This document shows positions 41,845 through 51,716 of a stretch of 64,000 nucleotides of DNA, piece by piece. Source of the DNA: Zymoseptoria tritici IPO323 (Eukaryota > Ascomycota > Dothideomycetes > Mycosphaerellales > Mycosphaerellaceae); the NCBI RefSeq assembly GCF_000219625.1, contig NC_018199.1, forward strand, positions 62,001 through 126,000, in the 5' to 3' direction. The first letter of the stretch is position 1; each line of letters opens with the position of its first letter. A program made the translations under genes and the position numbers. The notes under the pieces were generated by a model. That model was not told the DNA's origin, did not search any database, and was given only the letters and a program-made list of their open reading frames with translations.

Positions 41845-42276
41845 ATGCGGGTTGACATGGAGCAACGCGAGCCTGCTTCAAGGGGTGCCGTTGTGGTTGG
41901 AAGTCTGCGCCGCATGTTTGATGAGTGGGCACCGCTGGACCGTCTCGACTCCTGTACCCACACAACTCCGCGGATATGGTGCCTCAGGCCACATATCTTT
42001 CGTAAATCCCCGAGCTGACAGTTAGTGACAGGCCTGGAGCGTCAGGATTCAAGCGACTCCACCGCCCACCGAGATCTCCTCTCTCCAGGAGAGTGCTACA
42101 CAAGATGAAAAGACCTGGCCGGCAGCGTTGGAGCAGTTGATGGTGAAGAGGCCTCATCTCCCGACCAATATGCTGCACAACATGGAAAGACCTGGCAAGC
42201 CGCGCTGGAGCAGTTCGTTCACGACCCTTTGCGAGTACATGGAGGTCATTGGTGGAGAACCGCACTCGGAGGATGA
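41845..42276 (+). pseudogene. Broken gene with two KTWxAALEQ repeats
   Basis: ATG 41,845 opens an N-terminal part (EQREPASRGAVVVGSLRRMF). Further downstream, frames read GLERQDSSDSTAHRDLLSPG and then two related units: ATQDEKTWPAALEQL (from 42,095) and AAQHGKTWQAALEQFVHDPL (from 42,172). The units are 77 bp apart, so they lie in different frames. Stop at 42,274-42,276. The shared peptide in two frames supports an original protein with tandem repeats that has since lost its frame. Family unknown. A long antisense frame (41,984-42,592) is probably a shadow. Confidence 0.4.
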
Positions 42277-42449
42277 CCCAGACCGCGCCGCCCGTATGAA
42301 GCACATCACACGTCGAGGCATGACACATCCTCATTGTGTCCGTCTCGACGAGCCCACCGCATTGATCCCGTTGTGCGCTCAACCACCAAGGCGGCAAAGA
42401 GCTGCTAGAATCGACGGATGCGTGGCGAGGAGTGTCGAATAACTGCGGA

Positions 42450-44133
42450 AGATGAAGGAATATAGGGCCGCTTTGGCGAAAGCGCACAGACTGAGACGAC
42501 TCCTGCCCTGTGCCTGCCCGTTGCTCCCTGTTACGAGATGAACTCTTGGTTCGTGCCCATAACCACCTAACCATCGGTCGAAGTTCCGCCATCTCCTACA
42601 GCCCTCAAAGGCACTGATCCACACCCGGACGAACCTCCCGGCCACATACCAGCCTCTGCATGTCCCGATCACAGATCCGATCACAAGACTTGGACTCTTC
42701 CGACGTCCGGCTGTACGACAGGCGGTGTCCTCTGCTATCCACGTTGTCGCGGTGCGTTGCGCCCTCCTACTCGCTGATTCGGAAAGCAGGTTTGTCCACG
42801 ACATCAACTCACGACATCAACCCACGTCATCAACCAACGAATAGTTCCACCAGCCGCATCGACAGGCTTTGGCTACTTCCGCCCCAGGCCGTCCTTTGAA
42901 CCCGTGTCCAGAGCCAGAGTCACTGTGCTTGGTATCTCTCGCCGGCGTGGACTGCACCCGGCCTTAGTGCTTCTCATGCGATGCTGGGAAATAACCACTC
43001 CACTTTCGGACTGATGATGTTGGAGTGGACATCAACCGGCAAGCATGGAGGGGCAAACTTCGTCGTGTGGAGGTCACAGAGTGGACATCAACCGGCAAGC
43101 ATGGAGGGGCAAACTTCGTCGTGTGGAGGTCACAGAGGGTTCGCTGCGACTGAACACATTCTTCTCCACCATTATCGGTTATCGTCCAGTTTATAGCCAT
43201 CAGCTGCAGACTCGGAGAAGCTAATGGTCACCAAACTCGTCTTCAATAGTTCATGGCTACATGGACCGTCAGTCGTCGCTCTGAACACGCCGATGCACTC
43301 TGGCATTGTATATTGCTGGGTGGCCGGTGGCGACAGTGAGGGCGTAGAACCACACTCATCTGAATGCGATATTCATGCCTGAGGCATACATATCCTACCA
43401 GCGCCATTCTCTCACATCTTCAACATCCAACGTTACCGCTATGCACACGAGGCACGAGATCACATTACGGGCACCGACATGACAGACAGCCACGCGCACG
43501 AAATCACGAAACCACGAGCAACTTGACCTGGACAAAATGAAGCAAAGCCACGGAACCGTTCATCCGACCACGAATGCACCCCTTCCGACTCGGTTCGCTG
43601 CAAACGCACGCCCTCGACGAAACCTACCCAAATGCACCTCAACCTCTATAGTACCACATTCCTTTCGTAGAGACCCGCGACTGCCTTCAAGATCAAAGAC
43701 AATATATTGCCTGAGCCGGAGCAGCGTCAGGTACGACGCAGAAGGAAGCAAGCGCTAGGTCGGTTGAGTCGGAGTCCAGATCTGGAAAGGATGGCGATGG
43801 CTGCAAGACGTGAGAAATCAAAGACATGGACAAGCATGGGCCGGCCAATGGCCCATCAGCTGGAGCCGACGAATGTTGGGAGCCCAACTGGAGGTTCGAC
43901 TCCGGCGTGACAGCAAGACACACATATCGACTCTCGGAGTCTAGCGATCAAGCTCGTCCCCCACGTTCTTCGTCCAAGACGGCTCCGCATCGTGACCCAT
44001 GACTTGCGGCTCAGATGTCAAATGCCAGGGCTCACACAGCTCCGTTGTGGGAGGTTCAATAAACACCCGCCTCCTCCCGATCCGGAAATCGCAGCTCGTA
44101 GCTCAAGGCGCCCTATGCACGCTTGCCGTCCAA
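42450..44133. other. No supported gene outside the duplication
   Basis: Holds the 56-bp duplication at 43,023. A plus frame without ATG (43,707-43,910) is Arg-rich and protein-like for 60 codons. Nothing else is firm. Confidence 0.35.
43023..43134. repeat. 56-bp perfect tandem duplication
   Basis: Copies 43,023-43,078 and 43,079-43,134 are identical, beginning GAGTGGACATCAACC. Confidence 0.98.
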
Positions 44134-44484
44134 CTAGCATGGAACTTCGGAATGGAGCGGACATCCGGGTCGCGATGCTCCTGGCGTGGCGATGTACGGA
44201 CGCTGATAAAGTTCGCGCAACGAATGGTTGCAGTGGCCACCGATGAACGGACGCAATGAATCCCGGCAAAGCGCCTCAAGCGGGTCGGCGTCCTCCGGGC
44301 GGAGTGTGTCACCGTTGCCTTGCCACCTTTCATCGCTCAATCTCTGGTCAGGCACGCGATCGGGGCACGATTTGTTCCAGGTTGTCACGCCACTATTTGT
44401 CGCCGCATCGTTCCCTGACCAAGGCTCAAACCGGAGAGCGGAGACCGAGACTAAACAGTGACCCTCCTTGACCTTCCATTGCCC
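44134..44484 (-). CDS. Open protein-like frame without ATG, probable exon
   Basis: 117 codons between stops on the minus strand, protein-like throughout (VPDQRLSDERWQGNGDTLRP; DPLEALCRDSLRPFIGGHCN; LRELYQRPYIATPGASR). No ATG lies in the frame, so it would be an internal exon or a gene that lost its start. A Cys/His mixture is present but no recognised motif. A plus frame (43,999-44,259) covers part of it antisense. Confidence 0.35.
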   Translation of the reverse strand, partial: GQWKVKEGHCLVSVSALRFEPWSGNDAATNSGVTTWNKSCPDRVPDQRLSDERWQGNGDTLRPEDADPLEALCRDSLRPFIGGHCNHSLRELYQRPYIATPGASRPGCPLHSEVPC

Positions 44485-44812
44485 CTATCCGCCGAAGGGT
44501 AGACAATGCAGGCGCCCATCACCGCCGCATTGTTACCAGATCGAGGCTTCATCATGATTCCCAATTTTCCACCAACTTTTCCACCGAGCACTTCTCCGAA
44601 TACAACAGCGACTTCGGTTCCGAATGCGACAACCTCCTCCCGACGAGGATTGGTCCCATCCAGCAGCCGCCGCGGCACCTCCCCTCCCGCCGCCGAACTC
44701 CGCGTCCAGCACCATTCCCCGAGCATTTCTCATCAACGTCTGAGATCCCAGCTTCGATCACGGTCCTAGACAGCATCACCCCTTCCTTCAGTCGGCAGGA
44801 GGCAATCTCGAC

Positions 44813-45499
44813 ATGTTCAATCGCACCGCCGCTTCACTCCGTGCTGCTCACCACCGGAGCGATGCCGCGTTCAATGCGGACAACGTTTCGGAGGAGCCCA
44901 CCTCTCCTACGCTCGCCCAACGCCTCAAGACGACGGATCTGCAATGCCTCAATTCGGTCCCAAACCCTCTACCATCTACCATCCCTGCCGATACGGCGGA
45001 GCCGACTATCCCCACCATTATCCACCAGCAAGGCTCAATCCTCTCCGACGATCACGGGAGCATGTACACTATGCATCCACCTGCGCCTCCCGCTGGACCT
45101 CTACGCTCAATCCGCCGCCCCCGACGCAGAGCCGCATCTTCCCTGCAGTCAACGTGGGACGACATCGTCTCAACCCCTCGCAGATTCCGTCATTTGCAGA
45201 CTTTCCACGTTCCGGCTCAAGTCCTCCCCTCCGAAGTGTTGACGAACGTCGTGAGAGGAGAAGGATATGATATTCGTCTGGATCCGAGTCGGAGTCTGGT
45301 TCCATCTGCTACTGCTACTGCTGCCGTAAGAGGGATCGGCATGGAGGAGGAGGAGGAGGAAGAGTGGGATGGAGTTGTATGGCGGATAGATGGCTCATGT
45401 GAACTTCTGAGCGATGGAAGGTGGAAGACAAGGATTCGCAAAGCGAGAGGAAACCGCCTTCTTGACATTGATCCACCACCTGTGGCACATTTCGAGTGA
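44813..45499 (+). CDS. Hypothetical protein, 228 residues
   Basis: ATG 44,813 (CGACATG) opens an intact frame. The N-terminal half is disordered (Thr/Pro/Ala/Ser). Residues about 110-160 read RRAASSLQSTWDDIVSTPRR and PAQVLPSEVLTNVVRGEGYD. An acidic run (EEEEEEEWDG) then precedes a basic C-terminus. No family recognised. Two other plus frames overlap but lack its continuous composition. It looks like a single-exon, possibly nuclear, lineage-specific protein. Confidence 0.45.
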   Translation: MFNRTAASLRAAHHRSDAAFNADNVSEEPTSPTLAQRLKTTDLQCLNSVPNPLPSTIPADTAEPTIPTIIHQQGSILSDDHGSMYTMHPPAPPAGPLRSIRRPRRRAASSLQSTWDDIVSTPRRFRHLQTFHVPAQVLPSEVLTNVVRGEGYDIRLDPSRSLVPSATATAAVRGIGMEEEEEEEWDGVVWRIDGSCELLSDGRWKTRIRKARGNRLLDIDPPPVAHFE

Positions 45500-45742
45500 A
45501 CAGCATATAATCCAAGCCGAAAGAGGCTTCTCCGCCGCCGATCGTGGACGATGACTTGCTTCCGTGGAGGTCGGCAGCTACTGTGCTCGCATCTATGCAC
45601 GCGATGGTGCGGCTAAACAGCCGGAGGAGACCGTGTTACAGCAGCCAATGGAGGTTGGTACTGCCGCGGTAGGCGAGTCCTCCTGTCTCATCTTCGCTGA
45701 GTGGGCGAGAATCCCGCATACCGGTCACCTTGGCTCCCAGAC

Positions 45743-45961
45743 GCCATCGCTGTTGAAGCCGATCATGAAGCACGCCGTCTCGTGGGAGCACTGATCGATG
45801 TCTCGGCAGCGGAACAGCATCAGGGTCATTTGATGGAGGCGCTCTCCCTTCAATTCTTCGTTCTCTCCCTGCAATCCCTCCTTCACACCCTTTAATCCTT
45901 CGTTCTCTCCCTGCAATCCCTCGCTCACACCCTTCAAGCCCTCGTTCACACCCTCAAACCC
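45743..45961 (-). CDS. Coiled-coil fragment with heptad minisatellite
   Basis: A minus frame beginning after TGA at about 45,962 reads heptads NEGLKGV/SEGLQGE/NEGLKGV/KEGLQGE/NEELKGE and then RLHQMTLMLFRCRDIDQCSH to the stop at about 45,725. There is no ATG before the heptads in this frame, but an ATG (MELMRV) lies just upstream in a neighbouring frame. Periodicity of 7 residues with Leu at one position is the pattern of a coiled coil. Start and function unknown. Confidence 0.35.
45856..45958. repeat. 21-bp minisatellite encoding heptads
   Basis: About five 21-bp units related to GAACGAGGGCTTGAAGGGTGT on the minus strand. Confidence 0.8.
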
Positions 45962-46094
45962 TCATCAGCTCCATCGATCCGGCATCATCTTGCATCTCGA
46001 CATCCTGCTCGCCGCCAAAGTCACCACCGGGAGGCACACATCATCTCGTCCGTGTCATCAAGCCCCACGTCGCCACGGCCGCCTGGGGTAGGAC

Positions 46095-46280
46095 TCATCT
46101 CCCGAGACGGCATATGGCATCGTCCGGACGGTCCTCTTCAGGCATCGCCGACGGCAGCAGCGCCAATGCTGAAGAGGCAGATGTGGAACCGTCAATGGCT
46201 CCTACGTTGTATTTAGCACCGGGCGTGATGCTTACAGTCAACGAGAAGGACGGACGGCGGCTGGAGGTCGACTGGGACAT
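46095..46280 (-). CDS. Small protein with SSALALLPS motif, 61 residues
   Basis: ATG 46,280 (A at -3) opens 61 codons. The core SASSALALLPSAMPEE matches a segment at about 54.0 kb (ASSALALLPSEMPDE) with mostly synonymous differences, so the peptide is under or was recently under coding constraint. The gene starts 19 bp downstream of the stop of the preceding minus-strand gene. The motif is not one I can name. Reading frame intact. Confidence 0.45.
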   Translation of the reverse strand: MSQSTSSRRPSFSLTVSITPGAKYNVGAIDGSTSASSALALLPSAMPEEDRPDDAICRLGR

Positions 46281-46298
46281 GATTTGAGCCAGTTGACC

Positions 46299-46624
46299 CT
46301 AGTAGTCCAGCATGGCGGTTTGAGTTGGCTTGAGGTGGAGAGGCTCGGTGGGTGGCTGCTTCATCGGACAGAGGAGAGAGGTTGGAGTCTCGTGGGGATC
46401 GCCCTGGGCTGAGAAGGTTAGCTGCTGCTGATGGCTGACAGCGGACCGCCGACACCGTCCATCTGGTCCGAGAAGAGACTTACCCGCCAGGAAGACACCA
46501 CATTGTGAATGGTCGAAATAACGGGCAGCATCTGCGTGGCGGACCACGATCGATCGGCGTGGGCCAACGCATGATCCTTGCAGCTCGCGACTCCCAGCAA
46601 CATCAAGTATGCGTGGCTGACCAT
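46299..46624 (-). CDS. Second copy of the HAYLML gene, 5'-shortened
   Basis: Exon 1 is 46,624-46,484 (ATG, SHAYLMLLGVASCKDH). The intron is 46,404-46,483 (80 bp, GTAAGT, branch GCTAAC, acceptor CCCAG). Exon 2 is 46,403-46,299 (GDPHETPTSLLCPM). The product is 81 residues. Homology to the 28-kb copy continues upstream of this ATG (SCRLVLAMQQP) but is interrupted by an in-frame TAG at 46,637-46,639, so the copy has either lost its N-terminus or uses the later ATG. Intron position and phase are the same in both copies. Confidence 0.6.
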
Positions 46625-46760
46625 CTCCGGATCGAGCTATGGCTGCTGCATGGCGAGCACGAGGCGGCAGGAATCCACCATCAATTCCCACCATCCCACC
46701 TGCTGCAATAGGTCTGTCCCTCTTCTATACGTCGCGACTGAGAACTCGCGTTAAGCACCA

Positions 46761-47530
46761 ATGGCAGGTCCTCATCCTCCACATGACTACGGTACGATCC
46801 CCCCTCAACCCTCTCCACACGCCAACCCCTCCAAGGCCCCAACTCACCTCCTATCCCTCTCAGCACTCCAAACTCCTCATCCTCCAAGACGCCGCCGACA
46901 ACTTCTGGGTGCCCTGGTACCTCACCTCGGAGCAACTGATCCAACTCCTCCGCATCCTCCAAGTGCAAACAGGCTCTACTCCAGATGTCACGACAACAGG
47001 CTCCCCTCCAGACGTTACGAAAGCACGCTCCCCTCTAGACATTACGAAAGCACGCTCCCCTCCAGATGTTACGAAAACCCTCACTCGTCGCAGAACTCCG
47101 CATCTGCCTCCTCTACACAGACGACTCCCAGGCATACCAACATTGGCCCTCCAAACGCATGTCATCAGCGCGACCGTGGAACACGCTGCCCGCCCAGCAT
47201 TCGACTCCCGTGTTCATCAAGGCAACAACGAAGGCGAAGCTCGTCCCACAGCGGCGGCAGACAGCAATACGGCGGACAACACAGCCCTCACACGCCCTCT
47301 GCGGAGCTGTCGGACCTTCACGCTCCGCACGGTGCCAGCCGCATCCATCGAAATGCGAACAAGGGTCCTCGGGTGCCATGGGAAAACCTTTTCATCAAGT
47401 CCCGGGTGCTTCTGTGCCTAGTCTTGGAGAAGAGCTGTCAAAAACAATGCCATATAGGATAGAGGACGACCACTCTCTCTCCGCAACTCCATCCGACTTC
47501 GACATCCTCGACCAGCAAGGGGAAGGATAA
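46761..47530 (+). pseudogene. Hypothetical gene read in three successive frames
   Basis: ATG 46,761 starts AGPHPPHDYG. The protein-like reading continues in a second frame (DNFWVPWYLTSEQLIQLLRI; then SPPDVTKAR repeats) and a third (SLVAELRICLLYTDDSQAYQ; GKPFHQVPGASVPSLGEEL; SLSATPSDFDILDQQGEG) to the stop at 47,530. Two indels would explain the switches. A GTACGA...CTCTCAG intron near 46,790-46,862 was considered but gives the wrong phase. Family unknown. Confidence 0.45.
46972..47079. repeat. 27-bp coding minisatellite, 4 copies
   Basis: Four 27-bp units (46,972, 46,999, 47,026, 47,053) encode STPDVTTTG, SPPDVTKAR, SPLDITKAR and SPPDVTKT. Confidence 0.95.
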
Positions 47531-47906
47531 GCAGGACGGTGCGTAGAGGTAGACGTAGATTGGATGAGTGGCGGCGCAGGAGGCAGTGCAGGAGAGTCCA
47601 GAGCGCGAGGAGGAGGGAGTTGGGCCATGCATGTCGTCAGCGCCCCATGCCTGATTTGTTGCCTGATCACAAGCGAGCGATTTGTCTCGATGTCTACGCG
47701 GAGCGTCGGAGAAACTTGGCTCCGTAATCTCGCGTCACATGATCTGCCGTCCCGTGATCTCGCGGTACTCCCGTGATCTCATCTCACTCCCGCGCGTCAA
47801 ACGCGTCTCCCACATATTTACGATTTCAACCTTCAACCAGCCTCACAACCACGACTTCAACCAGCTTCACAAGCACGACTTCAATCTTCTCAGAACTTAC
47901 TAGAGC

Positions 47907-48892
47907 ATGGCGCGGATATTTCTTTTCATGGACCCCGTTGCAGGCGATAACGACCCCCAGCACGCCGAAACCCAGCACGCCGATGCCCAGCGCGCCGACA
48001 CTCCTCAGCACGACGACAGCGAGTACGACGACACCAAGCACATCGACACCGCGCACGACGACACCAATGGAGAGATCATCGTGGCGCACAAGCCTCTCAT
48101 CCCTCCGGACATGGTCGTGCCGTCCGCCGACGCCCATTCCGCCGACACCGATCCCCTCGACGACAGCAATCCCAAGCGCAGTCCCGAATCATCAGTTGCG
48201 GAAGATGAGGACGAGGAGGAGAATGAACACACACCCGAGACGAATGCAGAGATTGCGGCATTGAAATCTCCCAACATATCGTCTCAAGAACACCTTCGCG
48301 CTAGGCAAATGAAGAAGTCTGGTCGCCGCGTGGTAAGCAGAGGTACGTTAAGGGGGATGCATCACGATCCAGCAGCACGAGCATGGCTGACGAATTTACA
48401 GGGATGAATGGCAAGCGCTCATTGCCACCTGCGGAGGACTCGAATTCTTCTTCCAAGGCGGAGGACTCGACTTTTTCTTCCCAGGCGGAAGAGTCTCCGC
48501 CGCGGAAAAAGTCTTGCCTTGACCCTATCTCGCCACCGTCGGCGCCAGAAAAGGCATCGCTTACCTTCACCGTCGCCGACTGGCTGGAGTATGATCCGAT
48601 GACAAAAAAGGTCCTTACGGCATGGACTTCGGGGTGGATCACCGAGGAGCAGAAGCGATACTGGGAAGGCGATGGTCCGGGCAAGGGCAAGGGCGCCGGG
48701 AAGAGCAAGGGCGCAGGCAAGAGTAAGGCCAAGACAGTGCCAACGTACACCTACATCGACAGCGTGTTGCATGAGAAGGACAGTGGGATAGGCAAGCAGC
48801 TGTTTGTCTCTTGGAAGCCGACATGGGAGCCGAAGGAGAACTTCGAAAATATCACGGGGTTTGCCCAGTGGCTGGATGATGAGGACCACTGA
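47907..48892 (+). CDS. Chromodomain protein, two exons
   Basis: Exon 1 is 47,907-48,342 (ATG with A at -3 and G at +4). The intron is 48,343-48,401 (59 bp, GTACGT, branch CTGAC, TTTACAG). Exon 2 is 48,402-48,892. The product is 308 residues. Residues 15-55 are QHADAQRAD-type His/Asp repeats, followed by an acidic region and a disordered linker; GKGKGAGKSKGAGKSKAK comes near 245. The C-terminus reads YIDSVL...QLFVSWKPTWEPKENFENI...FAQWL, the chromodomain pattern (aromatic and WxxTWEP core, closing helix). Chromodomains bind methylated histone tails or occur at the end of retrotransposon integrases. No integrase is attached here, so a chromatin-associated protein is the likelier role. Intact. 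Confidence 0.75.
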
Positions 48893-49447
48893 AAGTGTTG
48901 AAGATGGCTCGTGAGGAGATCCAGGAAGCTCGATGGCGTAAAGACATCGTGAGACAATGCAGCCCAGATTGCTCAGCTCCATACGGACTGTGAGAAGGCT
49001 TAGCAACGGTTTCAGGAGGGTCGGAGGGCGCTCGACGCTGTCTGAGGCTCCCAAGATTACGTTATCCCGCAGCTTCACCAGATCTTGCTTTCAACCTTCT
49101 CTCCTCATCGGCACAGTCCTTCTCCCAGCGCGAGATCAGCACAGCCTGCGCTGCCTAAACTCTGACTGGCTGATGAGAGGTTCGAGCCCGCCCAGCCGCT
49201 TGCATGCATCACCCGTTTCACGCGCGTTGATGGCCTCCAAGCCCTTCTAGGAGAGCGTTCGCCGGCGTAGCATACAGGGCACAGTCGGTGCGTTGTTGGG
49301 ATGGAGCGCAACTGAGAAGGAGGCGGGCTTGACAGCAGAGCGAGGGCCTCCAAGTTGGCACCAGAAAGCAAAATGACGGTGCAGCGATCGAATAGCGAAA
49401 GAGTTGACCATAACTCCGCTGACTTCATCTGAGTGGAGGTCATCTAA
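48893..49447. other. No supported gene
   Basis: Overlapping short frames on both strands. Possibly part of the retroelement remnant to the right, but without recognisable motifs. Confidence 0.35.
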
Positions 49448-50005
49448 GTGGAAGACCACCTACAAACCTGCCCTACCCTCAATGTCCTCTACACGTTTCC
49501 TCGGCGGATACCACCAGCCAAAACGGTCTATGTCGTCGGCGCAAGTGTGCTATCAGCTTCGCATTCCTACGCCCTCGAGTATACGCCCTCGCAGGCGTAC
49601 CTTGTGAAGCAAAGAGGTTTCGCCGTCCACCGCCGACCAACCGCACACGATGCCAGTGCACCACCTGACACCAGCGCAGTGAGTGCACGACCTCCTGTGC
49701 AGGATGCAGTACGCAAAGCAGACGGGCGCACCGAGTGCTAGCACGAGTTGATACGCCAGAAGTTAGAACAACCCCCATGGACTGGTCTCTTCCGAGTTGA
49801 AGAGGTCGCTGGATCAAGCAGCGTGCATACGATCAAGTTACTGTCAGGAAAGGCCACGCAGGGCTGCCGCCATGCTGACCACGTCAAGCGATTCTCAGTA
49901 TGTACTGGCTACCTCGCTGCCCTCGATCCACCACCAGAGAAACTGCTAGCGCCGAGCACGCTCCGACCGTTCAAACCGAAGGACCAGGACCGCCAAACGA
50001 GCTGA
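49448..50005 (+). mobile_element. Retroelement integrase C-terminal remnant
   Basis: One plus frame, interrupted only by TAG at 49,739-49,741, reads HSYALEYTPSQAYLVKQ, resembling the end of an integrase core (HxxxxYTPxxxxxG). After the TAG it reads QPPWTGLFRVEEVAG and HADHVKRF, resembling the integrase C-terminal domain of Ty3/gypsy-type elements (W-TGPF-V...HVxHVKxF). Neighbouring pol domains, a zinc finger and LTRs were not found, so only about 0.55 kb of the element is left. Confidence 0.5.
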
Positions 50006-51716
50006 TACACCACCACCGGAAAGATGCTCCAAGAAAGTAAGAGAGCAGCATTTAATTTGATGGAGCATCTCAGCGATGACCGCCAGAGGCATCTGGCCAT
50101 TGTTTCACTTCTTTATGCATGACGACCTCAACGGCGGTTAAGGGGTACAGCGTACCTCCAACAATTCACGGCTACCACACCGGCATTAGCGCTGACGAGG
50201 ACGACGACTTAATGGATGATGAGTAAATGGACTGGTTTCCGGGATGGCATTCCTGACGTACCACTTTACACGCCAAGAACTTTGTATATACCTTCGTCCT
50301 TCCGACACCTCTCAAAGAGACAAACACATGCGCACCCCTTACCTCTCTTTCTGGATGCCATTCTCAGCGTGGGATGATTCCTGCTGAAGGACAACTCAAG
50401 AAAATCTCGTGTTGGTGTCATCAACCCAAGGCAACGATGAAGCATCAGGAGCCAGGCGGTCGGCAAGAGCTTCACCACGTTGGCAGGGTCCTGCAAGCAC
50501 ATCACCATCATCCAGAAGACGATGCGATGAGTTTTGGGCCCGACACAGTGCACGACCCAGTGCCCGACACAGTGCCCGACACAGTCCTCCGGCAGCACCC
50601 AATCACTCTCGAACACGCCAGTCTCAGTCGGCGTCTAATCTCTATCCACAGTCACGATCGAGTTGTGCCTGAGCCTGGCTCGGCCGCGGGCTATGTTACA
50701 CTGGCCGAAAAACTCCGACTCTGAAGGCAACCTGGGAATTGCTGCCATCTCGCCACACCCTTGCAGTCTGAAGGACAAAACGACACTGGTCTTGGGATGC
50801 TTCACAACGAACAGGTAGCTGGACCATCGGGATCAGGTGGGACACTGGGTAGAGCATGGCCTCTGGCACCATTTCAGCCGCTGGCTTCGAGAATGACGAG
50901 GCTTCGTGATCAGCACGTGGTCCGTGGTCGCTCTCTTGAAGCAGCTGGCGAGGTACACCGCAGTTGAGTTCTGCAATGAGGGCAGCTCAGCACTCTTGGC
51001 TTTCGAGCAGAGATCGGTCACGATTCGGGTGTAGGCTTTCATTATCGTCTTGGCATCGACGATGTGTCTCATCTCGCCTGAATTTACTATCCACCCGTGC
51101 CGCCGCATGCTCCGTCATTTCTGCTCCGAGCTCAGATCCGACCGTCGAGGACCACTCAACCATAACGCTGCGGTGCAAGCAGTTTGGAGTGGCAGACGCT
51201 GCCCATCGCCTCCCGTGTCTACATCCGCAGCCGATTATCTGCCTTCTCAATTCAATGGAAAGAGAGAGAGAGATAGAGAGAGAGAGAGAGCGGTAGAGCA
51301 CTTGGGCGGACGAATCGGCACGACTGATGATGCGAGTCCAACCGACCCATTGGATCCTCCTCTGCAACGAATCTCGAATAATGCCCTTCACGTCACGCCG
51401 GATCGCTACAGATGGCTGGTACCGCATCTCTTCACATCACCTCGATTCGCAAGGTACAGTGGCAAGAAAACGACGGGCTGTGTTGGAATTGCGGGTGGAG
51501 AATCGGGAAGAACCGAGGAAATCGAGAAGATGGGGAATTTGACGAGATTGGAAATGAGAGATGGACTTATGGCTGGGCTGTGCAAGGCGGAATTGGGCAT
51601 ACGACAAGCTTGGATCGGCGGAGATGGATACAATGTTTGATTGAACAAGGACACATGGCCATGATGCCGTGCGTACGCGCGTGCACTCTTCCTCGCCGCC
51701 GCGCGAGAACCTGAAC
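50006..51716. other. No clearly supported gene in about 1.7 kb
   Basis: A minus frame (50,833-51,108) and a 196-codon plus frame (51,050-51,640) across the GA repeat are open. CCCGACACAGTG repeats lie at 50,538-50,586. No decisive signal. Confidence 0.35.
51260..51290. repeat. (GA)n microsatellite
   Basis: An AG/GA run of about 31 bases with one AT interruption. Confidence 0.9.

Noticed and set aside
41984..42592. 202-codon minus-strand frame starting with ATG
   Set aside because: It covers the KTWxAALEQ repeats antisense; repeat conservation is on the plus strand.
43840..43920. Possible tRNA (TGGCCCATCAGCTGG and GGTTCGACTCC boxes)
   Set aside because: A- and B-box-like words occur at plausible spacing, but acceptor and T stems do not pair.
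46790..46862. Intron GTACGA...CTCTCAG in the 46.8-kb gene
   Set aside because: It joins the flanking frames in the wrong phase.
50833..51108. Copia-type protease motif (WIVNSGEMRHIV) on the minus strand
   Set aside because: D-S-G would be N-S-G, and no zinc knuckle or integrase follows; similarity is too short.
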